Below, piece after piece: positions 14,417-21,601 of a stretch of DNA of 34,241 nucleotides. A program made the position numbers and the translations under genes. Each line of letters starts with the position of its first letter. Within the stretch, counting starts at the first letter, position 1. Source of the DNA: an uncultured Oscillibacter sp. (GTDB taxonomy: Bacteria > Bacillota > Clostridia > Oscillospirales > Oscillospiraceae); contig CAAGJQ010000090.1 of the NCBI GenBank assembly GCA_900770295.1, forward strand, positions 1 to 34,241, read 5' to 3'. Under the pieces are notes generated by a model, which saw nothing but the letters and a program-made list of their open reading frames with translations, had not been told where the DNA came from and searched no databases.

Positions 14417-16743
14417 AGCCGGAGCTCCTGGCCCCCGCCGGGTCCCCGGAGTCCCTGCGGGCCGCCGTGCAAAACGGCGCCGGAGCGGTGTACCTGGGCT
14501 GGGGTGATTTCAACGCCCGCCGGAGCGCCAAGAATTTCTCCGATGAGGAGTTCGCGGAGGCTCTGGCCTATTGTCATGTCCGGGGCGTCCGGGTATTTCT
14601 GACCCTGAACACCCTGCTGACGGACCGGGAGCTGCCCCGGGCACTGGAGACCGCCGCCGCGGCCTGCCGCATGGGCGTGGACGCCATCCTGGTCCAGGAC
14701 TGGGGCCTGTTCGACCTGATGCGCAGGGCCCTGCCGGACCTCCCCCTCCATGCCAGTACCCAGATGAGCGTGTTCACCTCCGGCGGCGCCCGCGAGATGG
14801 CCGCCGACGGCTGTGAGCGGGTGGTCATTGCCCGGGAGTGCTCGGCGGAGGACACGCGGGCCATCTGTCAGAACTGCCCCGCCGAGGTGGAGGTGTTTGT
14901 CCACGGTGCGCTGTGCATGTGCTATTCCGGTCAGTGTGCCATGAGCGCCCTCATCGGCGGGCGCTCCGGAAACCGGGGCCGCTGCGCCCAGCCTTGCCGG
15001 CTGCCCTATGAGGTAACGGCCGCTCCGGCACGGGAGCCCGCCCCGGAGCAGCGCTCCGGCGCCGCTTTTGCGGCGTCCAAGCGTTTTGATGCAGTCAAAA
15101 CCTTGCCGCAGGCGGAATTCATTTCCGCCGAGGATTTGAAATCACAGGGCTCCCGCGCGGCGAAAGCCGGGCGGGATGGGCGGTCCGGAAACCGGGGCCG
15201 CTGCGCCCAGCCCTGCCGGTTGCCCTACGGCTTGGACGAGAGCGCGAAAAAGAGCTATCCCCTGAGTCTGAAGGACAGCTGTCTGGCCTGCGAACTGGGC
15301 GATATGGAGAAGATGGGCGTTGCCTGTCTGAAGCTGGAGGGCCGGATGAAGCGGTCGGAGTACGTGGCCGTCATCACCCGCATCTACGCCCGCCTGCTGG
15401 AGGAGGGCCGGGAGCCCACCCCCGCCGAGTCGGCGGAGCTGGAGCAGGCCTTTTCCCGGTCCGGCTTTACGGACTGGTACTGGCAGGGCCGCCATGGCGC
15501 CGCCATGTTCGGCACCCGGCCTGAAAACGCCAAAGACCCCAAAGAGCTCTTTGACGCCGCCAAAGCCGCCTATGAAAAAGACGATCTGCGCACCGTGCCG
15601 GTGCGCTTTAGCGGAAATATCTCCGCCGGCACGCCCTGCACCCTGACCGCCGCCGACCATGACGGACACGCCGTCACCGTCACCGGCCCGGTGTCGGAGG
15701 CCGCCCGGAACCGCAGCCTTACCGCCCAAGAGGTCTCTGACCGGCTGAAAAAGACCGGCGGCACCGCCTACCGCTGCGAGGCGGCGGAGATCACGGTGGA
15801 CGAGGGCCTGTCCCTCCCGGCCAGCGCCGTCAACGCCCTGCGGCGGGACGCGCTGGCGGCCCTGACGGAGGCCCGTACCGCTGTGCCCCACCGCCGGGAG
15901 CTGCCGGTCCCGGAGCTGCCGGACATCGACCGCGCCGCTGACGCGCCGGAGTTCACCGTTTCCGTTGCCCGGATGGAGCAGCTGACCGGCGGCGTACTGG
16001 ATTGGAAGCCCTCCCGGGTCTACGTGCCTCTGGAGGAACTGGCTGAGCTGGACGCTCTGCCGGAGGCGGACACCGAATGGTGCGCCGTCCTGCCCCGCGT
16101 CTGGCGGGACCGGAACGAGGAGGACCTGCGCCGGATGCTGGAGCGTGCCGGGGACCTGGGCGTCACCGGCGCGGCGCTGGGCAATATCGGCCATCTCCCG
16201 CTGGTCCGGGACACGGGGCTGCGGCTGTACGGTGATTTCGGGCTGAATGTGTTCAACGCCCGCTCTCTGGACTATCTCCGGGGCAAGGGGTTGGAATCCG
16301 CCTGCGTGTCCTTTGAGCTGCGGTTCGCCCAGATCCGGGATATGCAAAAAATCCTGCCGGCGGAAGCCATCGTCTATGGTCGCCTGCCGCTGATGATCAC
16401 GGAGAACTGCCTGGTCCAGAACCAGGCGGGCTGCCGGAGGGACCGGCAGGGGGCCCTGGTTCCGGCGGACGGTCCCTGCCGTCTCCCTCACGAGCTGCGG
16501 GACCGGACCGGCGCCGCCTTCCCCCTGCTGCCCGCCTACGGCCACCGCACCGAGATCCAGAACAGCCGCCCCCTGTGGCTGGCGGACCGGCCGGACTACA
16601 AACGGCTGGGGCTGGCCTATGCCCGCCTGCGGTTCACCACGGAGACGCCGGAGGAGTGCGCACGGGTGTTCCGGGGATATCTGGACGGCAGCGCCGCACC
16701 CGGGGAATTCACCCGTGGACTGTACGAGCGGGGCGTGGAGTGA
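14413..16743 (+). CDS. Long U32-family protein (RlhA/TrhP-like RNA hydroxylation factor or peptidase) with an internal insertion
   Basis: A 776-residue protein with an N-terminal U32 domain (LLAPAGSPESLRAAVQNGAGAVYLG; HASTQMSVF; EVEVFVHGALCMCYSGQC; CLKLEGRMKRSEYVAVITRIYA) and a long C-terminal part (DUF3656-type middle, then FGLNVFNARSLDYL and MITENCLVQNQAGC). U32 proteins of this kind include RlhA and TrhP, which hydroxylate 23S rRNA or tRNA wobble U and need an iron-sulfur cluster held by conserved Cys; others are called collagenases. Which applies here is not decided by the sequence. The conserved RSGNRGRCAQPCRLPY motif occurs twice (residues 183-199 and 256-272), separated by 56 extra residues rich in Ala, Lys and Glu. 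Without one repeat plus the insert the protein would be 703 residues. It overlaps zapA by 4 nt. Confidence 0.9.
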   Translation: MKPELLAPAGSPESLRAAVQNGAGAVYLGWGDFNARRSAKNFSDEEFAEALAYCHVRGVRVFLTLNTLLTDRELPRALETAAAACRMGVDAILVQDWGLFDLMRRALPDLPLHASTQMSVFTSGGAREMAADGCERVVIARECSAEDTRAICQNCPAEVEVFVHGALCMCYSGQCAMSALIGGRSGNRGRCAQPCRLPYEVTAAPAREPAPEQRSGAAFAASKRFDAVKTLPQAEFISAEDLKSQGSRAAKAGRDGRSGNRGRCAQPCRLPYGLDESAKKSYPLSLKDSCLACELGDMEKMGVACLKLEGRMKRSEYVAVITRIYARLLEEGREPTPAESAELEQAFSRSGFTDWYWQGRHGAAMFGTRPENAKDPKELFDAAKAAYEKDDLRTVPVRFSGNISAGTPCTLTAADHDGHAVTVTGPVSEAARNRSLTAQEVSDRLKKTGGTAYRCEAAEITVDEGLSLPASAVNALRRDALAALTEARTAVPHRRELPVPELPDIDRAADAPEFTVSVARMEQLTGGVLDWKPSRVYVPLEELAELDALPEADTEWCAVLPRVWRDRNEEDLRRMLERAGDLGVTGAALGNIGHLPLVRDTGLRLYGDFGLNVFNARSLDYLRGKGLESACVSFELRFAQIRDMQKILPAEAIVYGRLPLMITENCLVQNQAGCRRDRQGALVPADGPCRLPHELRDRTGAAFPLLPAYGHRTEIQNSRPLWLADRPDYKRLGLAYARLRFTTETPEECARVFRGYLDGSAAPGEFTRGLYERGVE
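14959..15009 (+). repeat. Direct repeat copy 1 (U32 Cys motif)
   Basis: 51 nt encoding the conserved G-RSGNRGRCAQPCR-LPY motif (Cys191, Cys195). It is identical to copy 2 at 47 of 51 positions, and all four differences are synonymous. It is joined to the normal upstream part of the U32 domain. Confidence 0.95.
15010..15177 (+). repeat. 168-nt structured in-frame insertion inside the U32 gene
   Basis: 56 codons (residues 200-255) between the two direct repeats, with no counterpart in the usual U32 domain. Five consecutive perfect stem-loops tile the insert: 15022-15028/15043-15049 (7 bp), 15060-15065/15070-15075 (6 bp, TTTT loop), 15083-15089/15095-15101 (7 bp), 15111-15117/15123-15129 (7 bp) and 15151-15156/15171-15176 (6 bp). 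The last encloses CGGC-GAAA-GCCG at 15158-15169. CGGGAGCCC (15031-15039) and GGGCTCCCG (15148-15156) form a 9-bp inverted repeat near the ends. This looks like an ORF-tolerant palindromic repeat element; its mobility is inferred. Confidence 0.75.
15178..15228 (+). repeat. Direct repeat copy 2 (U32 Cys motif)
   Basis: Second copy of the 51-nt motif (Cys264, Cys268), 219 nt (73 codons) after copy 1. It is joined to the normal downstream sequence (SLKDSCLACELGDMEKMGV). Confidence 0.95.
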
Positions 16744-16834
16744 GCGGGATTATTTCCAGTTCTGGCCCGTTTTTTGATTACAAATCGTATAATCTGTCAA
16801 TTATATTACGATATATTATTATTTGGAGTTTCAC

Positions 16835-17266
16835 ATGGAAGAGATCAAGATCAAATATTTCGTGGACGGCATTGACCCTCTGTGCTACGTGGCGGGAAAA
16901 TCCGACTGGATCGACCTCCACGCCGCCGAGGATGTGACGCTGAAGGCCGGGGAGTTCCGGCTCATCCCCCTGGGGGTGGCCATCGCCCTGCCGGAGGGCT
17001 ACGAGGCCCACATTGTCCCCCGCAGCTCCACGTTCAAGAACTACGGCATTTTGCAGACCAACTCCATGGGCGTGGTGGATTGCTCCTACTGCGGTGACAA
17101 CGACCAGTGGCGGATGCCCGTCTACGCCACCCGGGACGTGACTATTGAGAAAAACACCCGCATCTGCCAGTTCCGCATCATGAAAAATCAGCCGGAACTG
17201 CGCTTCATTCAGGTGGAGCACCTGGACGGCCCCGACCGGGGCGGCTTCGGCTCCACCGGCAAATAA
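16835..17266 (+). CDS. dut: dUTP diphosphatase (dUTPase)-like protein
   Basis: A 143-residue trimeric-type dUTPase that removes dUTP and makes dUMP for thymidylate synthesis. All five motifs can be placed: motif 1 WIDLHAAEDV, motif 2 PRSSTFKNYG, motif 3 NSMGVVDCSYCGDN, motif 4 RICQFRI, and motif 5 DRGGFGSTGK at the C-terminus. Motif 3 has GVVDCSY with the catalytic Asp kept, and motif 2 has RSST where many enzymes have RSSG. The start is at 16835, with GGAG at 16825-16828; TTG at 16823 overlaps that site and is discarded. The 91-nt upstream gap is strikingly AT-rich and contains TATAAT at 16788-16793 without a convincing -35 box, so a promoter is likely there. Confidence 0.88.
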   Translation: MEEIKIKYFVDGIDPLCYVAGKSDWIDLHAAEDVTLKAGEFRLIPLGVAIALPEGYEAHIVPRSSTFKNYGILQTNSMGVVDCSYCGDNDQWRMPVYATRDVTIEKNTRICQFRIMKNQPELRFIQVEHLDGPDRGGFGSTGK

Positions 17267-17288
17267 GCTTTTGACAAGAGGTATTTCC

Positions 17289-17891
17289 ATGGCACATATC
17301 GTTTTGGCCTCCGGGTCCCCCCGGCGGCAGGAATTGCTCCAGCGCATCGGCATTACAGACTTTGACATCCGGGTGCCTCAAACCGAAGAGTCCTACCCCG
17401 AGGGCCTCAGCCCCCGGCAGGTGGTGGAGTATATCTCCCGGGAGAAGGCCGACGCCGCCGCGAAGCTGTGCACAGCGGACGAGATCGTCATCACCGCCGA
17501 CACCATGGTGTTTCTGGACGAGGCGCGTCTGGGCAAGCCCGTTGACGAGGCGGACGCCCTGCGGATGCTGACGGCCCTCCAGGGCCGGCACCACACGGTC
17601 TGCACCGGCATCACCGTCCGGCAGGGCAGCCGCTCCCTGACGGAGAGTGAGTCCACAGAGGTCTGTTTCCGTCCCGCGACGGAGGCGGAGCTCCGGGGCT
17701 ACATCGCCACCGGCGAGCCCATGGACAAGGCCGGAGCCTACGGCATCCAGGGCATGGGCGCCCTGCTGGTGGAAAAGATCAACGGCGACTTCTTCAATGT
17801 CATGGGTCTGCCGGTGCTGCGGCTGTCCCGGATGCTGTCCCGCTTCGGCGTTTCGTTCCTGGACCGTGCTCCCGAGGAGGATTTGGCTTGA
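17289..17891 (+). CDS. maf: Maf family nucleoside triphosphate pyrophosphatase
   Basis: A 200-residue house-cleaning pyrophosphatase that hydrolyses non-canonical or excess nucleoside triphosphates; Maf has also been tied to septum inhibition in Bacillus. Visible signatures are the N-terminal LASGSPRRQELL, the E-E pair (TEESYPEG), ITADTMVFLD with the catalytic Asp, and KAGAYGIQGMGALLVEKINGDFFNVMGLP. AAGAGG at 17276-17281 supports the ATG at 17289; the TTG at 17271 has no site. It follows dut by 22 nt (both clean the dNTP pool) and overlaps mreC by 4 nt. Maf beside mre genes is a conserved arrangement, but mreB is missing here. Confidence 0.94.
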   Translation: MAHIVLASGSPRRQELLQRIGITDFDIRVPQTEESYPEGLSPRQVVEYISREKADAAAKLCTADEIVITADTMVFLDEARLGKPVDEADALRMLTALQGRHHTVCTGITVRQGSRSLTESESTEVCFRPATEAELRGYIATGEPMDKAGAYGIQGMGALLVEKINGDFFNVMGLPVLRLSRMLSRFGVSFLDRAPEEDLA

Positions 17892-18733
17892 AAAACTTTC
17901 TGAAAGATCACGGATTATGGATTCTCTTTGCCGCGGCGGTCATCTCCGTGGCCCTGGCGGCCATGTCCTTTTTCAGCAACACCTCCTCTCCTCTGGCCAA
18001 CGCGGCCAATACACTGGCCTCCCCCTTCCGGGCGGCCTATACCGCCGTGGCCGACTGGTTCAACGACAAGCAGAAGTACTACAAGGACTATACGGCGCTG
18101 GAGGAGGAAAACGCCGCCCTGCGGAAGGAAAACGCCGAGATGGAAGAGACCGTGCGCCAGGCCCGGGCGGACCGGGAGGAGAACAAGCGCCTGCGGGAGC
18201 TCCTGAACCTGCGGGAGCAGCGTCGGGACATCACCAGCGACATGGAGGCCGCCTATATCACAGAGCACAGCGTCACCAACTGGACCTCCTCCCTGACGTT
18301 GAACAAGGGCAGCGCCCACGGCGTGGAGAACGGCGACTGTGTCATCGACGAGACCGGCGCGCTGGTGGGCATCATCAGCGAGGTGGGCTACAACTGGTCC
18401 ACGGTGCTGACTCTTGTTGATACGGACACCTCTCTGGGCGCCAAGGTCTTCCGGACCGACGATCTGGGCGTGGCCCAGGGTGACTTCACACTGATGGGAG
18501 AAGGCCGGCTGCGGCTGGACTATCTGCCGGCGGACTGCCAGTTGCTGGGTGGCGATCTGGTGGTGACCTCGGGCCTGGGCGGATACTATCCCTCCGACCT
18601 GGTCATCGGCTCTGTGGTGGAGGTCCAGATGGATGACTCCGGCGCCGCGTCCTATGCCATTCTGGAGCCCAAGGTGGACTTCGACAGTCTGACGGAGGTC
18701 TTTATCGTCAAGTCCTTCGACATCGTCACCTGA
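17888..18733 (+). CDS. mreC: Rod shape-determining protein MreC
   Basis: A 281-residue elongasome scaffold protein. It has a short cytoplasmic start, one membrane segment (LWILFAAAVISVALAAMSFF, residues about 9-29), a coiled coil at about residues 65-108 (ALEEENAALRKENAEMEETV...), and the beta-rich extracellular domain with LNKGSAHGVENGDCVI, GALVGIISEVG and DLVVTSGLGGYYPSDLVIGSV, all typical of MreC. The start is TTG at 17888, overlapping the maf stop (TTGA) with GAGGAGG at 17875-17881 in front. mreD and PBP2 follow in the classical order; mreB is not adjacent. Confidence 0.95.
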   Translation: MKNFLKDHGLWILFAAAVISVALAAMSFFSNTSSPLANAANTLASPFRAAYTAVADWFNDKQKYYKDYTALEEENAALRKENAEMEETVRQARADREENKRLRELLNLREQRRDITSDMEAAYITEHSVTNWTSSLTLNKGSAHGVENGDCVIDETGALVGIISEVGYNWSTVLTLVDTDTSLGAKVFRTDDLGVAQGDFTLMGEGRLRLDYLPADCQLLGGDLVVTSGLGGYYPSDLVIGSVVEVQMDDSGAASYAILEPKVDFDSLTEVFIVKSFDIVT

Positions 18734-18798
18734 TATGCCTGAAGGTTCGCGGCTCTGTCCGCTTTTTCCTCATTCCCCCGGCCAAAGGAGGCTCTGCC

Positions 18799-19311
18799 GT
18801 GCTGGCAAGAAATGAAATCATCTTTAAATGGGCGCTGTACGCCCTGGCGGCCGTGCTGTGTCTGTTCGTGCAGGGCGCGCTTTTGCAGCGTGTGACGATC
18901 TGGGGCGTGATCCCCTTTGTCTTTCCTCTGACGGCGGCGATCCCCGCCACCTTTGAAAAGCCCGCCTCCGCCACCATTTTCGCCTTGTGTGTGGGCGTTG
19001 TCTGCGACCTGGTGCTGCCGGGGGCCATCCCCTGCTTCTATACTCTGGTCTTTCCCGTGGTGGGGCTGTTGGCCTCCCTGCTGTCCCAGAGCGTCCTGCC
19101 CGCGGGATTTCTCTGCTCTCTGGTGGGTACGGCTTTGGCATTTTTCGCCACCGGCCTGTTCCACTGCCTGCTGCTGTGGGTGGGTGGAAAAGCCGCCTGG
19201 GGCACCGCGGCTTTCGTGGCGCTGCGGGAGTTCTGCGTTACCGCGCCTCTGATCATTCCCGTGACGCTGCTCTTTCGGGCCGTTTTTCGCAAGACCCATC
19301 TGGACATTTGA
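18799..19311 (+). CDS. mreD: Rod shape-determining protein MreD
   Basis: A 170-residue integral membrane protein with about five hydrophobic segments (starting FKWALYALAAVLCLFVQGALLQ), the usual size and build of MreD. MreD has little sequence conservation, so the call rests mainly on topology and on its place between mreC and PBP2. The start is GTG at 18799, preceded by a near-perfect AAAGGAGG at 18784-18791. It acts in the elongation complex that directs lateral wall synthesis. Confidence 0.88.
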   Translation: MLARNEIIFKWALYALAAVLCLFVQGALLQRVTIWGVIPFVFPLTAAIPATFEKPASATIFALCVGVVCDLVLPGAIPCFYTLVFPVVGLLASLLSQSVLPAGFLCSLVGTALAFFATGLFHCLLLWVGGKAAWGTAAFVALREFCVTAPLIIPVTLLFRAVFRKTHLDI

Positions 19312-19321
19312 TCACTTGGTA

Positions 19322-19350
19322 TTGACAACTTTTGCTTTTTCTTATATAAA
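19322..19350 (+). promoter_or_regulatory. Consensus sigma-A promoter immediately before PBP2
   Basis: TTGACA (19322-19327), 17 bp, TATAAA (19345-19350). The expected start of transcription is near 19357, only about 5 nt before the ATG, so the ribosome site (AAAAGGAG, 19348-19355) would lie almost wholly upstream of the transcript. Either the promoter is fortuitous or it makes a nearly leaderless mRNA. Confidence 0.5.
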
Positions 19351-19361
19351 AGGAGTTCCCC

Positions 19362-21554
19362 ATGGACCACAAATCTCCGCAGAATAACCGCCTGTACATG
19401 CTGGCTGGCTTTTTGGCCGTAGTGCTGGTGGTTTATCTGGGTGTCCTCTATGATATCCAGGTGAACAATCATGACGATTATCTGGAAAAATCCGTCCGCT
19501 CCATCGCCCGGGAGGAGAAGGTGGAGGCTTCCCGCGGCATTATTACGGACCGCAGCGGCCGGACCCTGGTGACCAACCGCTCCGCCTACGCCCTGACCTT
19601 TGACGCCAGCCTTTTGAAAGACGGCGACGACGAAAACAAGGCGATCCTGCGGCTGGTAAAACTGTGCCAGGAGCAGGATGTAGCCTGGAATGACAATCTG
19701 CCCATCACCCGTCAGGCGCCTTTTTCCTACACCCTGGACCAGTTGTCCGGCGTGCAGAAGAACCGCTTTCTGACCTATCTGAAGTCGCTGAAAGATGTAA
19801 AGACCGCTCTGGGCGACTATCTTCTCACGCAGGAAAAATCCGCCGGGGCGGAAGCTGCCTCTGCCGGTGAGACCGGTGAGGGCGAGGATGAGTCCGCCCG
19901 GCGGAAGGAGGCCGATGCCCTGGTGAACGCGCTGACCGCCGAAGACCTGACGGCGGAGCTTCTCAATGACGCCGGGATCACCGCCCACAAACTGCTGGAG
20001 ATCATGCGGGCGGATCTGGAGATCCCCGCTATTTTTTCCCTGAATGAGGCCCGGATGGTCCTTGGCGTCCAGTATGAGCTGTCCCTTCGGAAGCTGGGCA
20101 ATTACGACGCCTATGTTCTGGCGGAGGATATCGACACGGGGTTCATCTCCCTGCTCAGCGACGGCGGTTATGTGGGTGCCAGAGTCACCAGCTCCACCGT
20201 CCGGGAGTATGCCACCTCCTATGCCGCCCATATCCTGGGCACTGTGGGCCGTCTCCAGGCGGAGGACTACCAGGAGCTGAAGGACAAGGGCTATGATATG
20301 GATGACTGGATCGGCAAATCCGGCGTTGAACTGGCCTTTGAGGAATATTTGAAAGGCACTGACGGAAAGCGCGTTGTCTCCACCAATGCCGACGGCAAAG
20401 TCACCGGTGAGTACTACTCCAAGGAACCTGAGCCCGGCAACACCGTGGAGCTGACCATTGACCTTCAGCTCCAGCAGACTGTGGAGGACGCTCTGGCGGA
20501 AACCATCTCCAAAATGACCGGGGAGGACGGCGATGCCACCCGCGGCGGCGCCGCAGTGGTGGAGAAAGTGGGCACCGGGGAAATCCTGGCTCTGGCCTCC
20601 TACCCTACTTATGACCTGTCCACCTTCCGCCAATCGGATATCTACCAGTCCTTGAGCACAGACCCCGCCAAGCCCTTTTACAATCGGGCGACCAATTATC
20701 CCTACGCGCCGGGCTCCACCCTGAAGCCCCTGACCGCCGTGGCCGCTCTGGAGTCCGGTGTGACCACGCTGACGGAAAAAATCAAAGACACCGGCCGGTG
20801 GATCTATCCCGGCACCACCAATGACGGTGCCAATTGCTGGATCGGATATCCCGGCCACGGCAAGCTGAATGTCTCCCAGGCCATCACCAATTCCTGCAAC
20901 TACTTTTTCGCAGAAATGGGTTACCGCATGGGAATGGATACTTTTCGGGAATACCTGACCGCCTTCGGTCTGGGCGAGCACACTGGTATTGAGATCGGCG
21001 ACGCCACGGGCACACTTCCGGAAAACCCCCAGGGTGAAAACCTGGCCCCCTGGGCGGCCTTCGGTCAGGCCAACCAGGAGTATACGCCTGTTCAGCTGGC
21101 CAACTATATCGCCACAATGGTTTCCGGCGGCAAGCACTGTGAAGCCCACTTGCTGAAAGCCGTCAAGGCTTACGACAACTCCGAGGTCCTGGCCGTGGGC
21201 AACGCCGAGCCCGCTAATGTTGTGCAGATCAGCGACAGTACGCTGAACGCTGTCAAAAAGGGCATGTATGACTATACGCAGCCCGGCGGCATGGTCTACA
21301 GCTATTTCAAGGACTGTGTGGTGTCCGCCGGTGCCAAGACCGGCACTGCCCAGCTGGGCGGTGACAAGAAGAACAACGGCGTCTTCGTGTGCTTCGCCCC
21401 CTACGAGGAGCCGGAAATTGCCGTGGCCATCGTCATTGAACACGGCGGCTCCGGCGCGGCGCTGGCCTCCACCGCCGTGAAGATCCTGAACGCCTATTTT
21501 ACCGCCGATGAGATCGGCACCGCTGTCATCGGGGAGAATCAGCTGATGCAGTAA
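19362..21554 (+). CDS. mrdA: Class B penicillin-binding protein 2 (MrdA, elongasome transpeptidase)
   Basis: A 730-residue transpeptidase that cross-links peptidoglycan during elongation. A single membrane anchor (LYMLAGFLAVVLVVYLGVLYDIQV) is followed by the PBP dimerisation/pedestal domain (ASRGIITDRSGRTLVTN). The transpeptidase domain has SxxK as S452-TL-K455, SxN as S511-C-N513 and KTG at 659-661 (AKTGTAQ). An acidic, low-complexity stretch (residues about 160-185) is probably a flexible loop in the pedestal. It lies third in the mreC-mreD-pbp2 order. The ATG at 19362 is preceded by AAAAGGAG. Nothing suggests beta-lactam insensitivity. Confidence 0.95.
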   Translation: MDHKSPQNNRLYMLAGFLAVVLVVYLGVLYDIQVNNHDDYLEKSVRSIAREEKVEASRGIITDRSGRTLVTNRSAYALTFDASLLKDGDDENKAILRLVKLCQEQDVAWNDNLPITRQAPFSYTLDQLSGVQKNRFLTYLKSLKDVKTALGDYLLTQEKSAGAEAASAGETGEGEDESARRKEADALVNALTAEDLTAELLNDAGITAHKLLEIMRADLEIPAIFSLNEARMVLGVQYELSLRKLGNYDAYVLAEDIDTGFISLLSDGGYVGARVTSSTVREYATSYAAHILGTVGRLQAEDYQELKDKGYDMDDWIGKSGVELAFEEYLKGTDGKRVVSTNADGKVTGEYYSKEPEPGNTVELTIDLQLQQTVEDALAETISKMTGEDGDATRGGAAVVEKVGTGEILALASYPTYDLSTFRQSDIYQSLSTDPAKPFYNRATNYPYAPGSTLKPLTAVAALESGVTTLTEKIKDTGRWIYPGTTNDGANCWIGYPGHGKLNVSQAITNSCNYFFAEMGYRMGMDTFREYLTAFGLGEHTGIEIGDATGTLPENPQGENLAPWAAFGQANQEYTPVQLANYIATMVSGGKHCEAHLLKAVKAYDNSEVLAVGNAEPANVVQISDSTLNAVKKGMYDYTQPGGMVYSYFKDCVVSAGAKTGTAQLGGDKKNNGVFVCFAPYEEPEIAVAIVIEHGGSGAALASTAVKILNAYFTADEIGTAVIGENQLMQ

Positions 21555-21601
21555 CAGCCCCGGACAGCTCCATTCCTATCAATGATAAGGAGTCTCTTCC
21601 T

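Noticed and set aside
16827..16842. Degenerate parS-like sequence at the dut start
   Set aside because: Four mismatches to the 16-bp consensus, and it overlaps the ribosome site and start codon, which explain the sequence.
19038..21443. 801-codon open frame on the minus strand, opposite mreD and PBP2
   Set aside because: It lies antisense to two well-recognised genes, has no family pattern and arises from the GC-biased third positions of the + strand genes.
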